A stretch of 64,000 nucleotides of DNA from Sporobolomyces roseus (Eukaryota; Basidiomycota; Microbotryomycetes; Sporidiobolales; Sporidiobolaceae): assembly GCA_016617785.1 (NCBI GenBank), contig JADILM010000010.1:1-64000 (forward strand). Reading direction: 5' to 3'. Below, piece after piece: positions 36,426-46,326 of the stretch (position 1 is its first letter; each line of letters opens with the position of its first letter). Below the pieces are notes generated by a model. The model was given only the letters and a program-made list of their open reading frames with translations, was not told the DNA's origin and did not search any database. The position numbers and the translations under genes were made by a program.

Positions 36426-37226
36426 TCACACAGCTTTTCCATTTCCACCTTTCGACCCAAAGCCGTTGCCTTCCGCTGTTGGACCTCTCGGCGTTCGAAT
36501 GACCGATGTACCGGAAGGAGTGGATGAGCGAGAAGCGGCAGGAGACGGTCGATTCGAGTTTCGAGGGGAAGGTTGACTTGGATTAGATCGACCGTTCGAA
36601 GAGCTCCTTGATGTCGATGATGCACCTTCCTTCGCTTTCCCATTCCCTCCTCTCGTTCCCTTCCCATTCTTCAGCACGCTAGTCTCCTGCTTGACCGGTT
36701 CATCTCCATAAATCCTTCTCCTCGCCTCTGCGTACTCCTTCTCCCTTTCTTCCAGCGTCTTCTCGCCTCTCGCCGTGGCCTCTTGACTAGCCGATCTCTC
36801 GTTGTGATTCGAATTTGTAGCAGTCGGCCGCTTGAGAATCATGAGTTTTGGTGGACCATTCGTGGTTGCTGAATCGAGAGCTGCTGATGGAGGAGGCGCG
36901 GACCGGCCAGTCGAAGTAGATGAGGATGGCAAGATAGTATAGGAGGGTTTGGCAGCGTTTCTACCCGAGGAAAAGGGTGTTATTAGTCGGTAATGTTGGG
37001 AGAGCAAACGAACGAAACTCACGCTTCTTGCCAAAGCCTGATGTTCTTGTCTACATCTCTTGAAGGTTGATTATCCCCCTCGTAAGCCTACCTCAAGCGT
37101 AAGAGCTGTGTGAGCCATGTAGCGAAAAAAGAGCAAGAGACTAACCGATTCCCAATCATCCCATGCAGCTTGCTGACGCTGAGGTTGTGCCGATACGTTT
37201 GAGAAAGAGTTTGGTGGCAGCGGCAT
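36426..37226 (-). CDS. SUZ/SUZ-C domain protein (SZRD1-like)
   Basis: Small RNA-binding-type protein. Three exons join: MPLPPNSFSNVSAQPQRQQ with AAWDDWES; then AYEGDNQPSRDVDKNIRLWQ with EA; then NAAKPSYTILPSS and the SUZ core PPKLMILKRP...EKEYAEARRRIYGD. A Ser/Asn/Gly-rich linker leads to a SUZ-C motif, SVIRTPRGPTAEGNGF, and the end GGNGKAV (TGA at 36426-36428). The DDWE, ILKRP, YAEARxRI and IRxPxGP signatures are those of metazoan SZRD1 and its fungal relatives. The start ATG at 37226 is chosen because the open frame upstream lacks an ATG. About 230 residues, slightly longer than the animal protein. Function in mRNA binding is inferred from the SUZ domain. Confidence 0.8.
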
Positions 37227-37442
37227 CAAGATCCAAGGGCTCGAGGTGATTGGAGAAGTGAAAAGAACGAGTCGTCGATTTCGCAAGATTCGAGGCAGAG
37301 ATTCGCCGATATTCGATTCCAACTACATTGTATATAATAGATACAAGAGGTCGCAACAAGATGGAAACAACAGATGAACAAAATTGCGAACGAATCGAAA
37401 CAAGAAAAGAACGAGGAGACGGATCAAAGACGTCTTCTACAA

Positions 37443-40147
37443 TCAGGTAGCTCCGGGAGCAGGGTCAAGCCAGGTAGTATTCGATAAGAAGGCAGTAGCT
37501 GCCTTGGTGAAGTCTCCCGAAGTTCCAGCTTTCGTATAGGCGAGTCTGCGAAACGAGAGGAGCGATTCAAGAGTTAGGTTGATTTCCCGCTGAACACGAG
37601 CAAGAGTCGAAGAGCGACATACCGGAAGAAGTGAGGCAGAGTAGCATTGAGAGCGGCGATCGAGAAGTTGGTAGCAGACCCAGTTTGAGCAACCACATCG
37701 TCGACTAACAGACTGTATCCGTCCCACCCTTCCGAAGTGACGCCAGCTTCCTCAATGGTCATCCAACTAATCACACCTTGAGTAGCAGCAGCAGCGAAAG
37801 TAGTCGAGTTCGTGAGGAAGACTGGGAGAGAAGTACCGAAAGTTCCGTCGCCGACTAGTTGTTCGACCGTTTCGAGGATCGAGTCGAATCCCCATCGAGC
37901 GGCACCTTGCAAGAAGAGGCCGACGAGGAAGCCTTGAAAGATTGCGGAGGGGCGAGTGACGAAGGCGGTACCCGCTGAGGACACGACGATCGCTCGTCAG
38001 TACTCGAAACGATCTGAGAACAGAGATTCGCTAACTCACGCATTAAACAGATTCTGCGAAAGACAAAGATCTTCGTCAGAGACTGCGGGGATCTGATAGT
38101 GAAAGAATCGGACATACGCTGCGAAGTAGTGGTGAAGTCGGAAGACGAAACCTGGGAGAGAAGCTAAGATTGCGATCACGATTCCTCCGACAGCATACCT
38201 GATCGTGTTCGCAAGGGATCAGCCCAGCCCGCGCGGAAGAATGAAGAGATTCGCTTACCATTTGAGGTAGAAGAAGAGCCATCCAGTTCTCCGAATCACT
38301 CGGATCTGATTCAGAATCGCAAAGAACAGGAATGCGGCGAGGACGATCACGGCGACGAGTCCTCCTGGTTCCTTCTTGATATCGGAAGGTGTAAGACGAT
38401 TGATCGGGATCCATCCGAGCGAGACCTATATTGTATAGCACTAACTCAGCTTGTGCTGGTAAACGGAGAATTCGGAAGGAAGACTCACGTTACTCAGCGT
38501 ACCAACCCAGAATCCAGCTAGATACCAAACAGTCCGTTCAATGATAAAGCCAGAGTTCTCGAATGCAGGTCCAACGAATCTCCAGCAGTGTCGATAGAAG
38601 GATTCGCCAACGAAGAGAGCAGGTAAGAAGAACTTGAATCCAGTCGAAATGTCCGCTGTCAACAGATCTCGATCAGGTATCGCTCTTTATAACTGGGAGG
38701 ATAGGTGGGAGACGTACGAGGCATCGATCGAGGATCCGAAACGAGCACGACATGCCAGAATCCGAAAACGAATAATCCCCAAAAGAACGCTTGAGGAGCA
38801 GGCCTGCGAGCCAGAGATCGACGACGTCAGCGCCCTACTGACAGAGTGAGGAAGCGGTGCCCTGACTCGCCTGATGAAGAAACTAAAGATGACACTCATA
38901 GCGACATCGAATCCCAAAATATCGTTCCTCAAATCCTTGCAACTTCCTTGTTTGACCGAATCGACGAATCTGAAACTCGATGGAAACGTAGAAGGGAACC
39001 CAACACTGTCGACCCCGTTCTTCTTTCCTCCTTCAAAGTTCGCATACTCCCCAATGAACTGTAGTTCTCCACATCCTCCTCTCTGATTCCCGAACAACCC
39101 TTGATGAATCGCAGCGGCGCAAACCCAACTATCTGCTCGATATGTTCCTTCTGGATCGTTTCCACCAACGACGAGAGGTTGGAAGATGACTTGTTCGTTT
39201 CCGATCGTTCGTTCGTTGAGTAATTTCGTGTCGATAGTTTGACCGGGACATCGAAAGATGTAACTGAAGTCATCGAAAGGTTCACAGCTTGAGCCATTGA
39301 TCCCACATCCATCGTTTCTCGTCCAGAAGGTCGAAGTCGAAACGAGCCAATCGGGTTCTCCGACGTTTGTCGACGAATTATAGAAAGATGCGCGAACGAG
39401 GAAGATCAAGGCGAGTAACCACGCGAGGAGGAAGATCGGAGTGGTAAAGTGCCGTCGCCGTTCGAGAGGTTTGAGTCGAGTCGTACACCATTGATCGAGT
39501 CGGAAGAGGAGAGGGCCGAGGAAAGGAAGTGGGAAGGGAGACATGATAGTTTCGATGTGAGCTGGTGAAGGTCCTCGGATCCAGATTAACGTCTTGCCCA
39601 ACTTCTCATGTCGTCCTCTTAACCTCAGTAACCAATCGTCGAACTTGCGTTGATAGGGTCCCACAGGAGCGAGTAAAACTCCTTCCCTCGTTTGCGCAGC
39701 CTCTCCTTTCATTGTCCCATTCGGCGAGACGCTTCCCGAACCATCTCCAAAGCTTCGAGATGATGTCTGACTACCCTCTCCCCTAGTTCCTGACCATTTC
39801 TGCATCCAACTACTACTCCTCGCTCTTCTCGATTGGCGAACTTCCCTCTCTAACGCCGCTGTTCCCACTCCTTCCTCTAGTAACAGGTCGTCCTGCTTGA
39901 AACTAACACTCGACTGGTCTGTATCGGTCGTATCGCTCCTCTTGTGATGGGCTGGCAGCTCTGGGACGATTTCACCGAGTTCCAAGATGGGAGAGTCTTG
40001 TCTTGCTTTCGAGACGCTGTGAGCCGGTGAGGGGCCCATCTGAGGGTCTCTTGAGGCCTTCGTGTGTTGACTGAGCTGAACGAGAGGTGTGGTGAAGAGA
40101 GAGGATCCTTCCTCCACTTTCCCGCTGCCGATCTCAAAATTTGCCAT
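37443..40147 (-). CDS. LCCL-domain polytopic membrane protein
   Basis: About 830 residues. The ATG at 40147 begins a long disordered cytosolic leader, then RKFDDWLLRLRGRHEKLGKT, a first transmembrane helix (TTPIFLLAWLLALIFLVRAS), and an extracytosolic LCCL domain: CGINGSSCEPF, FRCPGQ, GTYRADSWVCAAAIHQGLFG and GGCGELQFIG with paired cysteines. After it several transmembrane helices follow, e.g. PQAFFWGLFVFGFWHVVLVS, ERTVWYLAGFWVGTL, GGLVAVIVLAAFLFFAILNQ and LFFYLKWYAVGGIVIAILAS. The C-terminal part is also hydrophobic and ends TTWLDPAPGAT. This is the usual layout of fungal LCCL membrane proteins, whose function is not established; ligand or glycan binding is assumed for the domain. Six or more exons. 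Confidence 0.82.
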
Positions 40148-40540
40148 CAAACAGCTTAACTCGGCGAGTCAGCCATTGCTTTCGATAGCCATTTAGAGAT
40201 CCGAAGCATACCAACAGCAATCCGGCAAAAAATGACAACAAAAATCGTCGAAAATCTTCGCAAAAATCGAAAACTTTTTTACTCCTCTTTCCAACCTCTT
40301 TCCGTCACCTTAACCGCCTGTCTATCGTCTCTACGTCCTCCGAACGTCGCTCGCTTCACTCAGCCCTGACTCACTCGATCCGCACTGCCCCCTTCTCTTT
40401 ACGCAGCACCCCACAAAATTGATCAAACTTCTTGCTCCTTCTCCTCCTTCACCTCACTGCTACGATTCGAAGCACGCCAGCTACGTTCAGATCAGCCCTA
40501 TCATCTTCCGTGCTACCTAGAACTTCAACTCTATCGAGAA
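40148..40540. promoter_or_regulatory. Divergent promoter region, LCCL gene and first CYSTM gene
   Basis: About 390 bases between divergent start codons, with pyrimidine runs on the plus strand nearer the CYSTM gene (ctccttctcctccttcacc). No gene is seen. Confidence 0.4.
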
Positions 40541-41144
40541 ATGTCCTGTGCGTCTCGTCGTTTCCTGCTGTTCTCGAGTTCGGTATCAGGAGGAAGGAGG
40601 AAGAAAGGGCGGTAGTCCTATATACGAGATACGAAGTAGACGGATCTATTTGAGATCGAAGTGTGTTGAGGAGTAGACAGAAGAAGTAGCGAGCTCGTTT
40701 CGAGCAACTTTTTCGCAGAGACATCGAAATCGAGAAGACTGACTCCTCCCCTCCCCTCGATCGATAGATCCTCAAGCTCCCCCTCAAGCCTACGGTGGAG
40801 GCTACTACGCACCACAAGGGATGGCACCACCGCCTCAAGTAAGCTCACTCCCTCGCCTTCGCAAGCGTCAAAAGCGAAACTGACGGAATCTCGTTACGAA
40901 ACAGGGTTATTACGGACCACCACAAGGAGGGATGTATTATCCTCAACAAGCGCCTCCACCACAGAAAGACGACGGGTGCTGCGGTGGATGCTGTGGAGGA
41001 TGCTGCAAGGTCGGTCAATGATTCTATCGCATCTCCTCCACTTTAGATGGCGCTGATTTGCGGTTTCACTGGCCACAGTGTTGTACTGGATGTTGTGCAG
41101 CTTGTGCCGCATGTTGCTGTCTCGATGCGTTGTTCGATTGCTAG
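40541..41144 (+). CDS. Cysteine-rich CYSTM-type small protein 1
   Basis: Four exons. Exon 1 is only seven bases (ATG TCC T), followed by a 220-base intron; this split matches the second copy, where exon 1 also ends one base into the Tyr codon. The protein reads MSYPQAPPQAYGGGYYAPQG, then Pro/Gln/Tyr-rich sequence, then a cysteine-packed C-terminus of repeated CCGGCC and CCxGCC pairs ending CCCLDALFDC (TAG at 41142-41144). About 70 residues. This is the CYSTM layout: Pro/Gly/Tyr-rich cytosolic half and a Cys-rich membrane-associated end, probably palmitoylated at the plasma membrane. Family members are linked to stress tolerance; here that is inference. Confidence 0.75.
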
Positions 41145-41694
41145 ACAAGAGTAGAGGAACGTTTTATACCTTTGTGCGAGATGTTTCGATTTGGAGGGAA
41201 GAGTCGATGTCGAAATGCTTATACCCTCGTTGCTTGACTTCGTACTCTGAGCTTTTCGAGCTGAGGAGCATGGCTTGATTGCGAACAGGTAGACGGGGGG
41301 AAGAGAAAGACTCGACGAAACGATTCGAGTGCGAAAGAAGTCGGCTCGAAGACACCCTTCGCTCTCACTCTCGGATCGCTCCAGCAAGGCTTGCTGAAGA
41401 TACCGTTGCTACTGATTGAACTGCGACATCGAGAATCGAAAGAGTCAAGATCTGACTTGCCAGACTCGTTGGAAATTCTGCGTTTCGCAAGCCTCGCTTC
41501 ATCGCTCTCTCTTTAGACTCCTGCTCGATCTCGCCTATAGACTCCGATCTTTACTCTCTTACCGGAGCGCTAACAGACGACCGAAAGCCCACAAACTTCT
41601 TCGCTCCTACCTCGAATCTTCTCTCCTCGCATTCTCCAAGAGCACCGCTTTGTCACTTCTCCACTCACTCCTCGTCTCGCAAACTCACTCTACT
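41145..41694. other. Intergenic between the CYSTM pair
   Basis: About 550 bases, holding the 3' end of copy 1 and the promoter of copy 2. No further gene is supported. Confidence 0.4.
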
Positions 41695-42317
41695 ATGGCT
41701 TACAATCAACAATGTGAGCTCTCTAGCCTCTCTCGCAATCTCCTCGCTTCCTCTGGGTCTGCCCGAGTTTGACGTCGCTCTCCAAGCAAACAACCTGATA
41801 CTGATTCATTGCCACTCCTGTAGATCCCCAGCAACCTCCTCAATCTTACCAACAGTACCCTCAGCAAACTGGAGGAGAAGCTGCAGGTTACTACGGTCCT
41901 CAACCGGGACAAGATGGTGAGAAGGGATTCCAACAGTACGGCTACCCTCAACAGGGAGGAGCGTACGGTGGAGGAGGATACGGTCAACAACCTCAGTATG
42001 GTCAGCAGCCAATGTACGGTCAACAACCTCAAATGGGTTACGGTCAAGTGAGTTTCGAACTCCTTTGTTTACTTCCGATTGCGGGTGATCTGATCTCTCG
42101 AATGTGTGGAATGAATAGCCACAGCAAGTATACGTTCAGCAGAAACCTCAGGGAGGAGGAGGAGGTGGAGGATGCTGCGCTGGTATCTTGGTTCGTCCGA
42201 TTTCGCTCTTTCTCTGCCTTCTCGCACTCCTTTCGACTTCGTACCTTCACTAATCCATTGAACGGGCTTAAATAGGCAGCTTGTGCGTGCTGTTGTTGTC
42301 TAGATATGCTGTTCTAA
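41695..42317 (+). CDS. Cysteine-rich CYSTM-type small protein 2
   Basis: Four exons. MAYNQQ is followed by YPQQPPQSYQQYPQQTGGEA, YYGPQPGQDGEKGFQQYGYP and a series of YGQQP(Q/M) repeats, then QQVYVQQKPQGGG and the C-terminus CCAGILAACACCCCLDMLF (TAA at 42315-42317). The CCCCLDMLF end parallels CCCLDALFDC of copy 1, and first-exon splicing is in the same phase, so the two are tandem paralogues. The last intron uses a GTTCGT donor at 42191. About 130 residues; the longer QPQ-rich half is the main difference. Membrane attachment through the Cys-rich end is inferred. Confidence 0.78.
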
Positions 42318-42642
42318 GCAGCTGCAAGCTCGACCTCAATTCCCACGACTTCACGAACAATTTCCCCGTCCCTTCCTCCCATTTCACACTCACAATTCAG
42401 TTTCATTCAGCCTTTCCTTCCCCTTTCCTCAGCCTGTAGCACTACATCACTCAATTCCTCGACCGCCTTCTCTCCTCAACAGAAACGGAAAGGAGAGGAG
42501 GACAGACAATTTTTTACCAGTTTTCGTTTTCTCGACTTGCTCATTTCTTCTTCATCTCGGAAATTCTACTACATTCGTAATTCTCGTTCCACTACAGTAT
42601 CATGTTGAGACGAGAGTGGGCTCGGGATGACCGACTTCTAGA
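42318..42642. other. Intergenic upstream of the MAS1 fragment
   Basis: About 325 bases with the 3' flank of the second CYSTM gene. It shows no similarity by eye to the sequence that lies upstream of the matching part of MAS1. Confidence 0.4.
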
Positions 42643-42975
42643 GAGATCGAGGCCGCCATCGATGCCGTTACCGTAGACGACATCAAGCGATGTGGACAGA
42701 AGTACATCAACGATCGAGGTGAGTTCTGCTATATTCTCATTCCCGACTCTCCTCCGTCATCGTTCAACTTTACCTCACCTTCATTCGTTTTATCGGAACG
42801 TTTACTGATGAATCCTTCGTGTTCAGATATCGCCGTGGCTGCCGTTGGACAAGTCGAGGGACTGCTTGATTATTCTCGACTTCGTGCTTCGATGTCGAAC
42901 TTGCTTTGGTAAAGGAAGGGGTTGGTCGGGGTCTGTCAAAAATAGATATGAAGGGAGAGGAGAAGAGGAGAAGTC
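42643..42975 (+). pseudogene. 3' fragment of a mitochondrial processing peptidase beta (MAS1) gene
   Basis: Corresponds to the last 54 codons and the 3' flank of the complete gene at 46327-48511. Exon parts 42643-42718 and 42827-42912 flank a 108-base intron in the same position; the true gene has a 65-base intron of unrelated sequence. The two coding parts differ by about 12 bases and every change is synonymous. The first 40 bases after the TAA are almost identical. There is no start or upstream peptidase sequence, so it cannot encode the enzyme. Confidence 0.85.
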
Positions 42976-43331
42976 GAGTAAAGAGCGAAGGAGGTAGGGC
43001 TTCGAGACTTCTTCTACATCTCATGGCTACGCGGTTACTGCCCCGACAGGGGGAGGTGAAGCTGAGGGGTAAGCACATTCAGCCTCGGCGTCGAAGAAGG
43101 CTTGAACTGACGAATGCGCTCGAAACAGATCTCCGATCTTTCTTCTGGCACGAAGCTAATTTTCATACTGATGCTCAGTCAGCGTCAACTCAAATTCGTG
43201 GAAAACAAGCTTACGCCGCTTTCGCTATCTGAATCCGCGGAATCCGGTTACAGATTCTTCTCCATTTCGCTGAATGCTCTCTTTCTGTCTTCTTCCTCTT
43301 TGTCTTTTCTGACCTCGCGCAACGAAGCAAC
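42976..43331. other. Intergenic before family B member 1
   Basis: About 355 bases, presumably promoter of the next gene. No recognisable gene. Confidence 0.4.
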
Positions 43332-44479
43332 ATGTTTGTCAGCATCGAGCTTCCCGTCAAAGAAACCCCCTACTACAGAATGGAGGACTACCCTTACGTA
43401 ACTATTTGACCTTTCTCTTTTTCCCTTTTGCAGATATTGAAAGCTTATCGTGTTCTCACAGATGGAGACAACGCATGCACAAACGGATCCCAACGACCAC
43501 GCTATCCGCACATTCCTGCGACAGATGTGTCTCGAAACCAACGTAGTAACGAGTACCGGTACCGACATAAACAATCTCGATATCAAAGTAGCACGACTTG
43601 CCGAGCACGAAGTCGGACGTCGTAAGTTCTTGACCCGCGATAGTCCTTGTGCTGAACTAATCGCCTCTTGGATTCATGCAGGATTTGGCTTTCGAGTCGA
43701 GCCCGGCGCTGCTTACTACGACGTTTCTGGTGTCCCTGTTCGCCTCTTTTACCGAGGCTCTACCGACGGAACCTACATCGACACTCCGCTCAAGACCTTT
43801 GCTCGTCGCGGCGCTACACAAGCAGCTCCAGCCCGGCTAGTAGAAAAACGAGAACAGCAATGGGAAAAGTGGGAACAAGCTCAGAGCCCGCCAATCTTTG
43901 GCTATCCTGGTCGCGTGCTTCCTACTCATGGAGTATTCCCACGTTGTGTCGATCTCAAGACATCTCCCCCTACACCTGCCGGAGGCGGCAAAGCAAACCC
44001 CCTTATCGAGAAGTGGTTCAAAAGCGGTGATTTTGCGATCGAGACTGAGCATGTAGTTGGTAAACGTTGATTCTTGTGTATACTCGCGTAACAATGGCTG
44101 ATCGTCATGCTTTCCGGTAATAGGCGAAGTGGTCAAGCAACGTTGGACTCAGGAAAGAATCTTCATCAATCCCCAAAATCCACTCTTCTCGCTCGCGTAC
44201 GATCCCACCAAGATTCAGATCAAGGGAGATGACCGTGAAGATGGATCACCTTCCTCCCCTCTAGTCACCCTTCTCCGAAGTGATGCCTACAACTTACACG
44301 GACATCGAGTCGGACATCCTGCTTTCTTCTTTGTTCGCATCGAGAAATTCGGAGACAAGTACATGCCTTGGAGAGGTCCCCCGGCTCCTCCCTTGCCCCC
44401 TCGTATGTTCTCACATTGCTCTCCTCCTTCCTCCCCTGGTCCCGCTTTCAGTCTTCGCAAGCGTTTGATTTACCATTGA
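43332..44479 (+). CDS. Unrecognised family B, member 1
   Basis: Not a family I recognise. Defined by comparison with the paralogue at 48962-50246. The ATG at 43332 gives MFVSIELPVKETPYYRMEDYPY; after an intron METTHAQTDPNDHAIRTFLR and ARLAEHEVGRR; then GAAYYDVSGVPVRLFYRG, TPLKTFARRG, LPTHGVFPRCVDL and LIEKWFKSGDF; then VVKQRWTQERIFINPQNPL, DDREDGSPSSPLVTLLRSD, FFVRIEKFGDKYMPWRGPPA and PPLPP. The end is SLRKRLIYH (TGA at 44477-44479) with no intron in the last part. About 340 residues, soluble, no signal peptide, no cysteine clusters. The proline run after WRGPP could bind SH3 or WW domains (inference). Located between the MAS1 fragment and chorismate mutase. Confidence 0.7.
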
Positions 44480-44895
44480 CGGCTTGAGTCTTTGTTTACC
44501 GATATTGTTCGTTTCCTACACACACTTTTGTTTGTTATTCCTCGCAATTCTTTGATATCTATCGTGCCAATGAACCTTTTCTAGTCTGATCAAGTCGATG
44601 AAACCATGAAGCGAGAGTTGTCTAGCAATTGTTCGGATCGAAACGAGGGGAATTTGGCGCTGTTCTCTACCACCGCCTCTCGCTCACTCTCGGTATAACG
44701 AGACTATGAATGATGTAAGACTACTAGCGTGGTATTGTACAACCTCGGGAAATACAAAAAAACTTCGTGGGTAAGGTTACTTCGATGAGCATCGATTTTG
44801 ATAGTTCCTGATTTATCTACGCTGCTCCTCGTCCACCTCTAAGCGTCTACCATGGTGTTTGACTGAGCCGCTTCTCCAGCACCTCGCCTTCCCTC
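44480..44895. other. Convergent intergenic region
   Basis: About 415 bases between the stops of family B member 1 and chorismate mutase. T-rich near the first stop; no gene seen. Confidence 0.4.
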
Positions 44896-46209
44896 TCATT
44901 TGCTGTTTGAAAGCTCCTCGATTTCCTCCTCTGACAATCCATCGAGACGATGTAAGAGGTATTCAACCTATAACCAGACGCTTCGACCTATCAGCGCTAC
45001 TCCAAGTAAGGCGCAAGGGATAGCTGAGAAGTGTAAGCTTACCTCTACCTCCTTCGTCAAAGGAATGATATACTCCCTATACAACCTCACAACTTCCTCT
45101 ACATCTACCCTCGACTCCTTCTCACTAAACTTGATAGGTTCCCCATCACTGCCCAACTCAGCTCCGTACCATCTCGCTTTCTTCGCCAACCTGACGAGTA
45201 AAGCAGCTTCAACCGCAGGTTTTGTGATCAATCCCTCGAGTTTCTCCGGGTTTGGATTCAAGATATGAGGAATGAAATCGCTAGGTTTCTCGAGGAATTT
45301 AGATTCCGATACAAACATTCCTAATTCGCCCCACTTGGATCAGCGAGAGAGAAAGAGAGGGGGGTAAGTGAAAAGACATACCACAATGAATTCGACGAGA
45401 AATAGCTTGGAGGCATTCTAGGTCGCGAGTGCCAGCAGATCCGTAGTTCCCATCATCCTTTTTCGAGGATGTCGTGATTGAGGGAACGATGGATTGGGTA
45501 TAGAAAGAAAGGATCGTAGGGTTGACATTGATCGAAGTTGGGTCGTAGAGAAGCGGTGGGTATTCAAGAGGAGGGAGAATAGGCGCGGGTAGTTCATAGC
45601 GTGGTGTGAAAGGGTGCTCGTCGGGACTATACGATCGACATGAGATTCAGCTTTTGAAAGGGATTGCGCAACGAGAAGAGAGAGAAATCTTTACCTATCA
45701 TAACGACGAATCTTGGCTGTACGGGTCAAGTCATTGGTCATTAGTCAACATACGAGGTGTCGGAGAATGACTAGAACTTGACGACGTACCGTGAGATACC
45801 TCTGTTTCCTTCAATAACCATTCCAGCCAACTTCCTTTGAATCCATCTCGATGTAACACCTCTGCGAATCCTTCTTTCGTGTACATTTTCGGGTTGTGTG
45901 CGAATTGTGCTCTCTCGATCAAGACTGTCCGGATAATTGAGCAGGTTAGCGGGAAGCGAGACTCCGAGTCAAAAGTGAGGAAACGAACGGAAAATGATTG
46001 TATCTTCCAGTCGGATTAGGGTTCTTCGAATCTAGTGAGGGATGTATTGTCAGCTCTACACCTTGGCATATGGAGCGAATGCGATGCGTACGGTATCGAG
46101 GTTGAGGGGATCAGTTTCGGCTTCCTTGGTCAAGAAACTAGAGAGAAACAACCAAGCGGGGATTAGCCTTGATTCAATCGAGCTGCTCTTTGAATGTAGC
46201 CTACTTCAT
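44896..46209 (-). CDS. ARO7: Chorismate mutase
   Basis: Converts chorismate to prephenate at the branch to Phe and Tyr. Exons join as MN (split codon), [45 protein letters not shown] with [15 protein letters not shown], then a middle part, then [38 protein letters not shown] and [17 protein letters not shown], and a last exon [18 protein letters not shown]. These are the AroQ-type fungal enzyme motifs: RxxLxxLEDTIIF and ERAQF at the N-terminus and the KEYxIPLTKxVEVxYLLxRL helix at the end. The catalytic and allosteric arginines and the glutamate in PLTKEVE are present. The ATG at 46209 is followed by an intron after five bases. The gene is head to head with MAS1. TGA at 44896-44898. Confidence 0.88.
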
Positions 46210-46326
46210 GATGAGCGAGTAATCCGAAGCGGGTAAAGTGGAGGAGAGTAAACCGCAACGATTTTGGAGAGATTTCTTGCTGTTGCTGTCCACTATTCTC
46301 CTCCTCCTCCTTCAAAAGAACTAGTC
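46210..46326. promoter_or_regulatory. Short bidirectional promoter, ARO7 and MAS1
   Basis: Only 117 bases lie between the divergent start codons of chorismate mutase and mitochondrial processing peptidase. A pyrimidine tract (ctcctcctcctcc) sits just before the MAS1 start. Shared control is inferred from distance. Confidence 0.5.

Noticed and set aside
42643..42975. A second functional MAS1 gene
   Set aside because: Only the last two exons are present; the sequence upstream of 42643 has no peptidase homology, so it is called a fragment.
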